DNA of 64,000 nucleotides from Climacteris rufus. Taxonomy: Eukaryota > Chordata > Aves > Passeriformes > Climacteridae. Positions 12,501 through 24,873 of this stretch are shown here, piece after piece. The notes below the pieces were generated by a model. It searched no databases. It was not told the DNA's origin and worked only from the letters and a program-made list of their open reading frames with translations. Position numbers and translations under genes: made by a program. Within the stretch, counting starts at the first letter, position 1, and each line of letters begins with the position of its first letter. The stretch is from assembly GCA_013398175.1 (NCBI GenBank), contig VZRZ01007768.1:994237-1058236 (forward strand), written 5' to 3'.

Positions 12501-15500
12501 TACCTACACAGAGAGGGTGGGGAAGAAGGATGCTCATGTGAGTGGAAACAGAGCAGGTCAGGACATGAGAAAACAGCAGAACTCCAGAAGGCAGAGATTA
12601 GGGAAAGCAGCCCCCCTGCTTATCAATACAGCAGTACTGCATGGCAAATGTGACACACATTGTAGCAGAGGGATGAGACTTCAGTCCTCAGATGCTGTAA
12701 GGGTAAAAATGTTGTGAAAAGCATCCATTCCTTCTTAAGGATGCCTGTAGTATTTGCCATAACAAGCTGCATGAGACAGGCTGCCTTTCCACAGGGAGAG
12801 AGACATTTTGGAGACAAAGCCAATAGGGACATAAAGGAATTATATTGATTTATTATTAACAATTTCGGGAGGAAATTGTTCTGTGGAGAGAAATGAACAC
12901 TGTTAACTTGGTAACTGGTGCTTTACTGGCTAAACTGGAATGAATCTCATGTGTTTCTGCTTCTGATCTCATTGTTTCCACTGGATTTCATTGGGCTGAG
13001 CGTGGGAATCTCACTTCTCTTACCACGCCCATGAAGATGATCCATGCTGGGAAGATGATGCCTTTGCTCCACTCACCACATTTATGGTGAAGCTGTCCTT
13101 GTACCACAGTCACAGGGAACAATGTGGGAAAAACAAACATGTCACTCTGACAGAGACAAGAGAATTGGATTAAACCAAGTGGATAGAGAAAAGACTGGGT
13201 AATTAGGAGTTTAGCTAGAGCATCTCAGTCAGTTGGCATGAATTCCCTCCATCCTCTCTTGTCTCATAACACGTGACACAAATCCACGAGCTCCTTGTAC
13301 ACGGCTTGTCTGCACCCCATCCATGGAAAACACTGAGTAAGAAGTGATGTGACACAGCCTTCATTAAATCAGGTCAGAGCTGCTAACGGGGCACAGAAAC
13401 CACCATGGCCATTTGCCTGCTCCACCCACGAAGGACTACAGTATATATTTCTATTTATATAATAAGGGAAAAAAGTTATTAAATGGGATTACAGATGTAC
13501 TTGTTTGTCATAACAGAGGTCATTGACGTGACTGAATCAAGGAAGATGACCAGAAATTTAAGAAATACTGGCATGTATTATTTATGGAAAGAGAGGCTCA
13601 GCAAGGAGCTGTGTGGCAATTTCTGGGGGTGGAAAGACTCATGGTGTCTGGCTAAGAAATACTTTGTGTAATCTGTCTAGGAAGAGAGAAGTCATCTGAT
13701 TCCAGGAGAAAAGTATACAGATAACTAAAACAACCACAGGAGCTTGCTGCACGAAGGCTCCCAGGAAGGAATGAAAGGGACATGAGGATGTATTTGGGGA
13801 AACATGAAAGCTCTGCAAAGCACTGAGTACACAGATGGGTCTGAAGTTTCTTTTAAAGACTGTGTTCACCACAGCTGAGGGCAAAGCCCAGTAAACACAT
13901 GAGGTATCATCAAAAATCCAGTAAAATGGCATAAGCCAGGCCTTTCCCCATGACACACAGAGGCAGCAGAAGTAAGTGCAGACATCCAGGGCATCCAAGT
14001 CTGCTCCACCCTAAGCAGCAGGAAGAGATCCAGGGGTCAACCCTGAAAAAGCAGAGAAGCTCTGAAACACAAGGATCAGCAGAGGCTTGGAGACCAAAAT
14101 ATCCCCTATGTGCCTCACAATCCCTCTGAGGGATTAAGAGTAGGTAAACAGTCCTTTTTCCTTCTGAACCTTCCTGGTTTTAGGGTGGGATCCCCATTTT
14201 GCAGACCTCTCTTTTCTGTCTTGGTCTTCCAGAGTGACCCCATCTCCCCCAGGTCCTCAGCCCTTTCCTCAGCCTTCAGCCTGCCATTGCCTCACGCCCT
14301 GGCAGCAGTTCAGTCACAATATAAATCCAAACTAAAGTTGGTGGATTAAAGCCCAGCCTGCCTATCACTGTACTTCCCTACAACCAGATGTATCAATGTT
14401 ATGGGAAAATCAAAAAGAAATTTAAAATACAAACCCTTTTGAGGAGACCTAGTCCAGAGCATGTTTGAATCTGATCATATTTTATGGTTTAAATGTAAAT
14501 ACCTTTAAGGGGAAAAAGAAAAGCCAATAAACAAAAGAGATAATGTAATGGAAATAATGTTTCCCTACCCAGGATAGAGCTGCCAGCCTCAGCCCTGGCT
14601 GGCATTCACACAGAGCTACCTCACACCTACTGGGTGAGGATGAGGCCCCACAGTCACATTTTATTGACACATTGATGTAGTGCAAATAAAGTAGGGCTGG
14701 AGCTGTGGCTGCTACAGGCAAGAGAAAAGGAAATGAGCCAACTATGATGTCTTTGTATACTTGCAGACTATAGGAATGTGTTTTGCTGGCCTTATGGTAA
14801 TCCGGACTTTGAACTCCCATTCATTCCCATTCCTCTCTCCCATGACATAAAATAATTCCTCAGGACTGTCTGTAACCCCCAAACTCCTCAGAGCTTGTTC
14901 TGTGCAATGTTACACCACTGGGGCTCCTCAAACTATTGTGTAATGGGGTGAGATCACAGACGAGCTCAGTCCGTGTGGCTTGCGCTATCTTGCCCGCCTG
15001 ATGGTTAGCTGCACTTTAAAAACCAAATAACCATTCCTGTAGAATTACAGCCATAATTCTTAATAGCAGCAGGAAATACAGACATGCAAGTGATCCAGGC
15101 AAGCAAGAAATCCATTGATGTGGAGAAGTTTTCCGCTTATGTCTATAAGTTCATTGACTCCACTGTGGCTGCAGTTTGGGAAATCCAGCCTTTATTTTTC
15201 TGTGTTTCACAAACACATGTGGAGGGGTTAATTGTGGGGCTGGTGCAGGGGCAAGGACAGCAGCAGTGTCACGTTTTCAGATGCCATGTTTGGCCTCTAA
15301 ATGTTAAATAGAAAGCTGAACAGTATTCATGGATTTAACCTCTCAGCAGATGCACCATGATGTACAGATTAAAGAGTCTCTGAGAATCGGGAACTACTAC
15401 CCTGTGGTGGGATTTTCCTTGGAACTGAGTCACTGGCCTTTGTCAAGCTCTTGTTTTAAAAGGCTATCAACTTGTGAGGCAAAGAGACTAAGCACCTTAG

Positions 15501-15782
15501 ATTCCCTGGATTTGCCCTCACTGAACAGTCAGGAGGCTTTTGCAGCCTTTTTATTTACAGAGGCTCTGGAAAATCCAGTTTGAAAATGAGCTTGGCATGG
15601 TTTACTGAGCTGTATCCTGACCAGGAGATCTGAGCAACAGGGATGGGACTCAAGACTGTATCTTTGGTGACTCATTTAGCTTTCTAACCGCAATGAAAAT
15701 CTCAGTGCATCATAATGTAAAAAGTGAGTGCACATGATCAAAAATAAGGTTATTTGGACGTTTTGGACAATGTCTGATGGTT
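12501..15782. other. Unique non-coding DNA, nothing recognised
   Basis: Over 3 kb with no recognisable exon, RNA gene or repeat. Frames of up to 119 codons (for example minus strand 13,639-13,998) show no family resemblance. Confidence 0.55.
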
Positions 15783-15964
15783 ATCATAGTATAATAGAGT
15801 TCTAGAATGGTTTGGGTTGAAAGGGACTTTAATGATCACCCAGTTCCAACAACCCCACCATGGGCAGGAACACCTTCCACCAGACCAGATTGGTCAAAGA
15901 CCCATCCAACCTGGCCCTGAACTCTTCCAGGGATGGGGCATCCACAGCTTCTCTCAGCAACCTG
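15783..15964 (-). repeat. CR1 LINE 3' end fragment
   Basis: Reverse-oriented CR1 3'UTR. Landmarks in order are AATGGTTTGGGTTGAAAGGG, AACCCCACCATGGGCAGGAA, CACCTTCCACCAGACCAGAT, ATCCAACCTGGCCCTGAAC and TTCCAGGGATGGGGCATCCA. It is interrupted at its inner (5') end by AT-rich sequence. Confidence 0.93.
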
Positions 15965-16779
15965 CATATATTTTATGTATGTTTTTATATATTTTATTCA
16001 TTAAAATTCAAAGAACTAAAATTTGAAAATCTTATCATATGGACACGTGAATGGGCTGATGCAGGATGGGAAAATAAAACCACACAGTCTGCTCACTAAA
16101 AATTATTTCTGTCCTCTGGGGAGTGTAAAATCTGTCCTGGCTGAAGGGACAGGAGCACCAGGCTCCCAGCTGCAACCTGGCAGTGCATTGGATGTTTTGG
16201 TCTCTTCCAGGGCCAGGGTTCACCCATCCTGCTGCTGCTTCCCTGATATCTGTTACCTGTTCTTCAATGCTGACTATATACAGTTAATGGATAATGAAAA
16301 TATGCTTTGGAAGAGATTTATACAACCACATTTTATCACCAGCTCATTTTCTGTTGGCCTGTGTGGCTATAAACTGGAGGGAATAGATTCCTTTAAAGTA
16401 AGCCCTTTGGTCAGAGAGGATGAGCTGTGGTTGCAAAATGCCATTCACCGTGTAGGACAGGCTGAGAGGAGAAGATTGCAAATGCCCAAGAGCTTAAACA
16501 TTTACACTTGGAGGTAAAACAATGACATTCAGTCACTCTGGGACTGGTGTTGGCATTGGCAGCTTGCCCTCAGATCATTCTCTGGGCTGTTTTTCCATAG
16601 CAATGCCATCCCAGGCTGATTATAGACCAACCCCAAGCCAGACAGAGGACAGGACTGTGCCTGTGGGTCTAGCCTGAGGGCCAGAAAATGAAGATTTGAC
16701 AAGAAATTAGTTTCCTGTTTGCTTGATTAAATACAACTACAAAATTAAGATAAAACATATCCACAGCCCACTGGAGGTG
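15965..16779. other. Unique non-coding DNA, nothing recognised
   Basis: An open frame of 164 codons (plus strand, 16,023-16,517) is present but has no recognisable domain, signal peptide or repeat structure. I regard it as chance. Confidence 0.5.
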
Positions 16780-16848
16780 TGTTGTGAGGACGCACCACTT
16801 AATGTTTGTAAAGTGATTTGGAAGTGAAAGATGCTGCAATAATGCAAA
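16780..16848 (+). repeat. Possible ancient SINE/LINE 3' relic
   Basis: The sequence TTAATGTTTGTAAAGTGATT followed by GGAAGTGAAAGATGCTGCAA and AATGCAAAG follows the pattern 'taatgtttgtaaagtgctttgaagatgaaa...gctataataatgcaaag' that recurs as a very old dispersed repeat in amniotes. Short and diverged; no family name claimed. Confidence 0.35.
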
Positions 16849-18139
16849 GCCCTGTTCTTATGAAAGACAGTTGATTGCTTCTTTTACAAGGTAACAAAGT
16901 CCAGAAAAGTAGAGTGGAAATCAGCATGTCTCCAGATCTCTGGCAGCAGTCCTATCCCTGGCTCATGCCAGCAGCTGCAGCTCTGACACAACCTGATGCT
17001 GCAATCCTCTGGAGTGAAAAAGAAAGCTCTCTAGCACTCAGTGACTTCAGAATGCCCACCAAGTCACTGTTGCTATTTATTCAGAGGGGCACTGCTGCAC
17101 CCCCAAATCAGGAGTTCAGGCCTGGATCCAGCTGCCATCACAGTGACAGGCGTGGCTGGAGAAAAATCTCATCATCCCTTTATCAGCAAATCTGCAGCGT
17201 TTCTGACTCAAGGCCTGAGAGTGAATGCTTCTTCAAGAAGCCGGCAATTGTTGCCCAGTGCATTTTGAAAATTGGCAAAATTATATTATGGCAGAACAAG
17301 CACTGCTCTTGAGTTTTGAAAAATATTTGTGCTCTGAGGATCAATGTTGGTATACGTTTGTGAGCCTATGGAACATGGAATCAAAAAAATCTTGGAGGGG
17401 CAAGAATATTCACAATGACTGTCAGTAGTTCACTTGAAGAAGGTTAAAGCTTTAATTTTATTGAAGGACCTGTGTAGGATATACTGCCATTGAGACTGGT
17501 AACTCCAGAGCACAGTGTGAGCAGTTTATAGCTCTGTACTGAGAAATCTTGCTGTGCAATGAGGTGCAAAATATCTTCCTATTCCCTCATTACCAATATC
17601 CAGTTGCCCACCATATTATTTGAGACATATTTCTTGACTGAAAGGTTATTGCAGGGATCTACTGACACTGCAGTGAGCACCTGTGCACCGCTTATTTGCC
17701 TTCTGAAGGGCTCTTGGGGACCATCCTCCCCTGTTTGCTCTCACCTTCTGCTGCAACTCATGACCCCTTTAGCTGTGCTGGTGCAGAAGAGGATGTTTTT
17801 ATTTCCAGTGAGGATGCTTTCAGTGGTGCTGTGGGTATGGGGATGCTTTCAGTGGTGCTGTGCTCACTCTCCCCTGCCGAGCAGGGCTGTTCCCTCTGCT
17901 CCAGGTGACGTGGTTGTTCGTGTGACAAAGCACTGCACAGCCCCGTGTGAAGTCCTCAGTTTAACCCACAGCAGCAGAGTTATTGTGGACAGGGATGGTT
18001 CAGCCCCTGGGAACAGGAGGGAAGCAGCCTCTGTGCCAGCCCCACAGTGCTGCGCTGTGGGACCACCAAGGCCACAGGAAAAAGTACAGGGAAAAGAGAG
18101 TATAAAAGTTATCCCTTCCCAAAGGCCTTCCCTTTACCA
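16849..18139. other. Unique non-coding DNA with a short direct repeat
   Basis: No exon recognised. A 22-base direct repeat (GGATGCTTTCAGTGGTGCTG plus two bases) occurs at 17,812-17,833 and 17,841-17,862. It sits inside a 196-codon plus-strand frame (17,559-18,149) that otherwise looks like chance. Confidence 0.5.
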
Positions 18140-18580
18140 TAAATGCTGATTTAAATGGAATTCCTAATTTAAACTTGCATTTGAGGATCATCACTAACTT
18201 GTGCGGAACAAAATCCCTCCCCATCCTGTAATCAAAAGGCAAAATGACTTTTTAGGAAAGCCGCGTAATTCCTGCCTGAAATTAAAGTGCTGATTCTTTT
18301 TGGTTCCTCCAAGCTATTTTTTTACAGTTTCTTAAGCCACAGATGAGAAGGGGAAAAAGCACAACAAAGATCCAATTAAGGAAAAGCCTTGGGAAAGAGA
18401 AAGTGCTTGTTGTTTAAACGTGAGCTGTAAAGGCAGCCAGGAAAGATGGGTTAAATGCAGAGCCTAACTATCCAGCAGCTATAATCGTTATCTGAGCCTC
18501 TGCACCATTAGCGATGCAGCAATACTGGTTTGGGTTTTCCCCTCCGCTCTCCAGCTTCAGCGTGTGAGCAGGTCTCCACA
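18140..18580. other. Candidate conserved non-coding element
   Basis: Repeat-free sequence with ATTTAAATGGAATTCC, CCTAATTTAAAC and a CAGCTATAATCGTTATC segment. It has the dense, unbiased k-mer texture typical of vertebrate non-coding constraint. This is an impression only. Confidence 0.2.
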
Positions 18581-19678
18581 AGCTCCTCACTTATTGGTCT
18601 GATGAAAAATTGGTTTGAAAAATAAAACCCTGTTAGAAAAAGGAAGTGTGTGAACAGACGAAGTAACGATCTTGGAGCTCTGGAAAAAAAAATCTTGGCT
18701 CCAAATTATTCTATGTGGGGAAAATTCATCAGGTGCCAAGAGGAAAAAGAAAAACAAGACTGACAACCTTGTTTTGATTTCCATCCATTCCAGCTGATCA
18801 CTAATCTCCAGGCTGAGCTTATCTTTTTAAGGAGACCTTATTCAGTGAGCCACAAGCAGTGACTGCAGGGAGAAAGCACAGCCTAGTTTTATGTAGGATG
18901 TTTCAGCTGCCAATGAAAAGGTCTTCCTTCCCTGAATGTCGCAAAACCTACACCACCAAACTGTGCCATAAGTGATGTGCATTGCAACAGGATCTCCTTG
19001 TACTCCATCAAACACAGATGACCTGAGACCCACTTACCCCATTTACCTGTGGAAAAGGAAATGAGATGAAGAATTAGAAGAAAGGAACAAGATGATGAAT
19101 GCAAAAACCATTTGCCATTCATTCCTCACCTGACTTTTGTACAGGCTCTTTCTCCAGCTCTTTGACCTGCATGTTTGAAACAACTCTGGAAGGCTTCTGC
19201 CTTTTGCAGTTTGCTGGCCTGGGTGAAGGGAAAAATCCTGCTTTATTAATTTAAACTAAGTGGCAAAAGGCTTGTTTCCTCAGATGGCTGCACAGATGCA
19301 GAAAGCCACGGACTGAGCACTGCTAATCCGCTAGGTAAAATGCAGACACTGTTTTATGGGAAACAATGAGTTTTACACAGGTAAGTGACTGAATCTGCAA
19401 ATAGAAAAGACCAGATGAAAATAAACCAGTTCACCCTATGGACTAAATTCTGCCAGTGGCACAAAAAGGGAGAACAGCTCTCCTAAGGGCAGCACTGGAC
19501 CCCGGGTGAATATTTGCTTAATTAGAGATTTTTCCTCCTTCCCAACCAGGATAGCTTTGCTTTATGTCTGCACCTCTCTCTGGTCTAGCCAGCCCCAACA
19601 CGATGCAAATGCCTGTTCCAGGCTGCTGAAAGGCACAGGGATTCCTGTCTTTGGCAGGGTAAACAGGGTAAGCTGATG
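18581..19678. other. Unique non-coding DNA, nothing recognised
   Basis: No exon, RNA gene or clear repeat seen. Confidence 0.5.
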
Positions 19679-19716
19679 TTTGTGTGTGTGTGTCTATGTG
19701 TGTAACATATATATAT
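19679..19716. repeat. (TG)n/(TA)n microsatellite
   Basis: An interrupted TG run followed by a short TA run. Confidence 0.9.
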
Positions 19717-20669
19717 CACCTCTTCTGGAAGCTATGAGCACTGACAGCTCAGTTCTAGCTGAAGTAGCTCAGGTATATGCAGGGATCTGTTTGTATATAT
19801 GTTGTTCAAGAAGTATGTGTGTAGATATATACAAAACATGCACATATGGCTGCATGCTCCAAGTGATGTATTTCCATATGAACTCATTTATCTTGAGAGG
19901 CAGGCAAGCAGCAGTCTCTCGAGCAGCTTTCTGCTGGAAAGACTGACTAAGAGTGATCTCTCTGGTCATTTTACAAGTGGTGGGGTCAGATTGAGATCTC
20001 TGAGGCTTTCAACATTTTCTCTTCTTTCTCCAACCTATTTGTCTTTCTTTCTTGTATTATGCAAGAGATGAGACACTCTGATAAAAAACTCTTCTTGTGG
20101 GAGAATATGACTCAGTTTTCACAAGCGGATACCCCACAAAATGTAGCCAGCACCCCCTCGCAAGTCTTCATATAACCAAAATAATATCAGAAGTGGAGGC
20201 AGGAGAGAAGCAGGGTCAGAGGGGTGAAGTGGGGGAGGAAGTAATAAACTTCCTTTTGAATTATCTGCACCCAGCTCTTACAGCCTCTGAATCACAACTG
20301 TGTGCACAAATATCTCACAGTCATATGCAGGAGATCGCCACAATTGTAATAATCATCCTTCTTACTCCAGAATTTTCAGGGTTAAAGTATTAGTGACATA
20401 ATAGATTTGTGCACACCCAAATGATACCTTTATCATGTGGGCTCTTGTTCCTCAAATCTCATTCAACTGTTGACTATCTCTTGAATGCAGCTGGGAGGAA
20501 AATCTAATGGAATGAACCAGACCTTTATCCACTAAGGGAGACTTAACTGAAAAACTCATTGTTCCCTCAGACCCAAGACTGGATATACCTAATTCAACCA
20601 CAAATTGCTGGGCCGAGCAGGGTTCATGGCACAGCCAGCAAGACTCATTCCTTCCCGTGCAGGAATTAC
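19717..20669. other. Unique non-coding DNA, nothing recognised
   Basis: No coding or repeat signature visible. Confidence 0.5.
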
Positions 20670-20728
20670 CGTGTTAAACTCCCTGACCTGGGTTACACAG
20701 GAGGTCAGATTAGATTATCACTGTCCCA
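20670..20728 (+). repeat. Ancient CR1 LINE 3' tip
   Basis: GGGTTACACAGGAGGTCAGA followed by TTAGATTATCACTGTCCC matches the terminal phrase of old CR1 copies ('cagGAGGTCAGAcTAGATgATCAc..tGgTCCC'). Only the last 50-60 bases are recognisable. Confidence 0.55.
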
Positions 20729-22584
20729 AATTCTGCTCCCAGAAACCAGTTTCCAGTGCCCATTTGGCTGCAATCCCAGGTAAACATGAAGGAAAAACAA
20801 AGCAAGAGCGTGGTCAGGGTATCTCATTTCTGTGTGCTGCGGTGGAAGGGCCCTCACTGCTGTCGGTAAGAAGGCAGCAGACCTTCCTGAAAACCAGAAA
20901 AACTTTAGCAGATGTCAGGGGGGGCTTTTTAGGGTCATCAGTGGTCAACACGATGCCCTCCCAGCATGGCTTTGTGTGCACTCAGGCAGTCTCTGCTGCT
21001 CACTCAGGGTTCCCAAGTGCCCTGAACTTGGTTAAATACAGAGAAACTCCCCCATGGCACAGTGAGTCCCAGAGGGACAAACCATTGCAAAGGGTAATGC
21101 TGCCAGTTTGCTCTGTTCTAGGACTCTCCTCTGGGCCACTTGGTCCCTGCTGGAGAAGGAGATTCCCCCTTGCCCGATGCAGCCGTTCAATAACCACTTC
21201 TGCCCATACAGCCCCAGCGAGGGATCAAACAAGCCCTGCTGTCTGTATTTTCTCCCCTGCAACAGCCAGCCCACAGAACATAGACTTGTACTGGTGTATT
21301 CCCACAGCCATGGATACCCACAGCCATGCCAGCTCCATGCCAGTTCCTCTGAAGGCCACAATATGACTGGAGAGGAAGCAGCTCTCTCCAGTCAGCCTAA
21401 GCAGCAGAACTCTATTTCTCAAAGAGCTGTATGAACATCTGCTCAAGTAGCTGCTCACCTGCCAACACAGGCAGCAGAGCCTGTTTCCCTGGTTTGTTGG
21501 TGCTCACTTCCAACTCACACTTATCCCTAAAGCACCAGGATCCCTTTTAGCACCTCCTGTGTGAAATGCTTAGGCAGGTGGTACCAGCGAGGCTTAAGCT
21601 TCCTTTTGAGGTGCCATGATATCACCTGCCCATCCCTGATTACCAAATATTTGCCTCCATCTGCTTGTCCTGTCCCCACCCCTGGAAGGCCGGTGAACCC
21701 AGGGCCTGTGACTAACAGCAGCGTGAGCAAGCGAGGAGGCCATCGGCCACCTAAATCAGCTGAATCAGAGGCAGAGGGGAAAAAAAAAAAATAAAAAAAG
21801 CTGTGTGAACAAGCACTAATCGCTGACAAGCAGCAGCATGAACATCAGGCACATTAGTGACTCACGGGTGAGATGTGTGACAGTGACTTTGGTGAGCGGT
21901 GGGAAGGGCTGCACGCCTGGGCGGCGGGTGTGCGGTGGAGACACAGCCCGGCCAGTCAAGTGTTTCCCACGCACATTCCTCTACTCCATGCACTATGAAA
22001 TTCGGTCAGAAAATAAAGCATGGAAGCAGAAAGAAATTCCTAGGAGGAAAGCGAGACAGAAAAGCAAAACAGCATGGTAATTTCTTGCCTGTGAAGAGCA
22101 GCATTTCCATGTGCGGGCTTGCTCCACCTGCAATTTTACATGTGTACAGTGATTTCTGATACATGCCTCTGGTGAGAAGCTTGATCTGTCCCAGGAAAAT
22201 CCCTTTCTTGTTAATTTATTATTTGATATGTATGTAAAACAGCGTACAATATAGCCTCAATCCACAGAGACTCATGCCTTCAGGGCTGCGGGTAAAGGAA
22301 AGAGTACAAAAGAGATAAACCAGAAGAGAAATAAGCTAACAGCTGAGCACCCTGGGTTCAGAGCAGCCCCTGGTGTTGTTTTTGTCATGATTACCAGCAC
22401 TGTGGTAGCACCCACAGGTTCAGCAGTGCATGGTGCTGTACTTACACACAGCGGGTACCTTCCAGTGAGCATCCCTCAGCAGTGCAACCCTGCTGTTGGC
22501 CAGACATAAAAAATCCACCCTAGGGATTTTCAGGGTAATGGGAGACAGACCCTTTGGTGGTGCTGAACTGGGTAAGTCCTTGAA
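20729..22584. other. Non-coding DNA with the longest open frame of the window
   Basis: A plus-strand frame of 253 codons (20,605-21,366) begins upstream of the CR1 tip and runs through it. An overlapping 109-codon frame is open on the opposite strand. The predicted product shows no domain or family resemblance. A weak CpG enrichment is seen around 21,835-21,980. A short A-run lies at 21,780-21,800. Confidence 0.4.
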
Positions 22585-22728
22585 CTGTAGATGTTCAAGG
22601 CCAGGTTGGACGGGGCTTTGAGCAACTTGGTGTAGTGGAAGGTGTCCCTGCCCACGGCAGTGGGGTTGGAACTGAATGATCATTAAGGTTCCTTCCAACC
22701 CAAACAGTTCTGTGATTCTATGATTCTA
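22585..22728 (+). repeat. CR1 LINE 3' end fragment
   Basis: CR1 3'UTR in plus orientation: ATGTTCAAGGCCAGGTTGGA, GGAAGGTGTCCCTGCCCACG, GGTTGGAACTGAATGATC, CCTTCCAACCCAAACAG and terminal TGTGATTCTATGATTCTA (two octamers). Confidence 0.94.
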
Positions 22729-24780
22729 AAAGTCCCTAAATGAGTCTCTTCATCAGAACCCCTGGCAGTAGGAGAGGATTTCTGAAGGAGTGTTGCCTAT
22801 CTGAGGGCCTATACCCTCCAGACCTCACATCAGAAGGCATCTGTTCGTGATGGATAAATAGGTGAAAAAAGCCCCTATGCTGTAATGAGGAAAGTATTGT
22901 TTCAAGCAGTGACCTCACAGGCTGCCATGTGCTCCCCATGGTATTTCAGTCAGCTGCACTGACAAGTTCACACAATCACCCCACACCCAGCCCTGGGGCG
23001 CTGGCTGCCCTGCAACAATGGAGCAAAGCGCTCGTGGAGGAGCCAAACTGAGATTACAAAACAGACCAGAAGTGCAAAGAAACCCCAAAATACCACGGCA
23101 AACAGTGGCCCAGAGCTCCCCCAGCCAAATCTCTCGCTGGGTGTCAATGTAGACAAAAAGCATTGGAGGAGCAGCCTGGAAGAGCCCGCCTGACCCAGCC
23201 CCTGTCCCAGGGTGCCAGGGCAGGCCCTTCTGCCAGTGCCAGCACACGGGGCGAGCTTTCCATGCAGCGAGCTGTGGTTGCAACACAATGACTTGCAGTG
23301 TATTCAAATTAAGCAAGCAGTTAAATCATTTTCCAAATCAGGTCCTAACATGAGACAAGATGCAGAGACAGTTTAATAGAGGAAGCAAAGAAGGCGGAGG
23401 AGAAAGGGAGGAGCACTCCAGATGTGCTGTAAAATAAACCAACAGCGCACCCATCTTGATGGCTGCCAGTCTGGGTGCTTGCTCAGACATACCTGATAGT
23501 GGGAGGTACATGCCAGAGGCCCAGGGATACCAGGAGCCCACCACAAGCCCACAGGATGACCCATCTCCTGTGGGGTTCATGTACACCTGCAGCCCCTGTT
23601 CCCCATGCTGTGCAGCGATGCCTCGCGGTTGCAGGGCCCCACAGGTTTTGTGTTGTGTGAGCACAACCCAGCCTGGAAGTCCAACTGTGCTGAGCTGTAG
23701 AGACTGCCAAGGCAAGCCCATGGTGCCTGCAGCTCCCTGCTCCCCTTCTTGCTGCCTGCCTCTGAAATTTTCCAGTGGTTCAGCACGTCTTCTGTTGTTT
23801 CTCCTGCTGACCTTTGTATAAAAAAGAACCTCTGTCTTTTGCAGTGAAGAGGATGCTTGCAAAGAGCTGACAGGTACCTCACTGTCTCCTGGAGTAGCTT
23901 TGGGTGCTAACAGAGTGCTTAACATCCTTGGGCATCCCTTGTTCCCATGAGTGACTGCCTCAGGGGAACCTTTTTGTGGATGTGTGAGTTTAGTTCACAC
24001 AATCTCAAGCAGGTGCCCCAGAGGAGCTGTAGGACATGTGCAACAGCTCTTCACAGACCCTTTCATTACATATTCATGAATTACCATGATCCTGGCTTCC
24101 ATGTCTCCATTCAATTCCCACCAGTTCCTCCTAGGCAGTGTGATTTGTGCACCTCCACCACTAGTAACAGACCTTGCTGGCTACTATATACTTTTTTTTA
24201 AATAGCAGAGAGACAGAGCCCACTTCCATCCTAGTATAAAATGAAATGCACCCTCTGTTCTCCTTGTCTTAGTCTTGCCTCTGGCCTCTCCACCATTATT
24301 ATATAGCAGCAAGGACCTAGCTTCAGGCCCCTTAAATGTCTTTTGTGTCCCAAGAACGTGCTTTTTTAATTATGCCCTTCCCCCCACCCCCAAAAGATGA
24401 TCTTAGTTTGAATTGTGAGTTAGAGTGAGGCCCTGGGACAGACAAGCACACTGGGAAGGGGCAAGGCTCTTCCTCTCCATAATTCCCGTGGGGCAGAGGA
24501 CGTCTACAGTCCTAGCCTGGCCCCAGACTTAACTGCACGAACAAGATGGGTGCATAGCCTGGCTAACACCTGCTGCAACCCTACCATGTCTGGCAGGTGT
24601 TGGAGAGGCTTGGGAGGCCAGACACCCTCTCCACAATGGAATGGGGTTACAGGATCCCATGTCAGATGAAGCTGTGGCTAATGCAAGCTGTATCTGGGGC
24701 TGCCGTAATGGAACTGCGCTGAGCGCTGAGCTCCTGGTGCCACTGAAGTGCTCTGCCTTCCCCAAACTTCCTGGGAAGTG
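22729..24780. other. Unique non-coding DNA, nothing recognised
   Basis: GC-richer DNA carrying several overlapping frames on both strands (for example minus strand 23,338-23,925, 195 codons, and plus strand 23,456-23,821) with no family resemblance. No exon is claimed. Confidence 0.5.
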
Positions 24781-24844
24781 TTTTGAACTTTATTTTTAAA
24801 AGTGCAATTAATCACAGAGCAGAGCTTGAAATGAGTCCAAGCGC

Positions 24845-24873
24845 TATAAAAGCAGCCGAGCAGAGCCTGCTCA
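24845..24873 (+). promoter_or_regulatory. Possible TATA/initiator pair
   Basis: A TATAAAAG box in GC-containing context (24,845-24,852) is followed 28 bases later by TCAGCCC, which fits the initiator consensus with the A at 24,873. The spacing fits a core promoter. No downstream exon is recognised and there is no CpG island, so it may be fortuitous. Confidence 0.2.

Noticed and set aside
14768..14815. A stretch (ATGGTAATCCGGACTTTGAA) reminiscent of a tRNA anticodon arm
   Set aside because: No acceptor stem, T-loop or B-box could be placed around it. It is not a tRNA gene.
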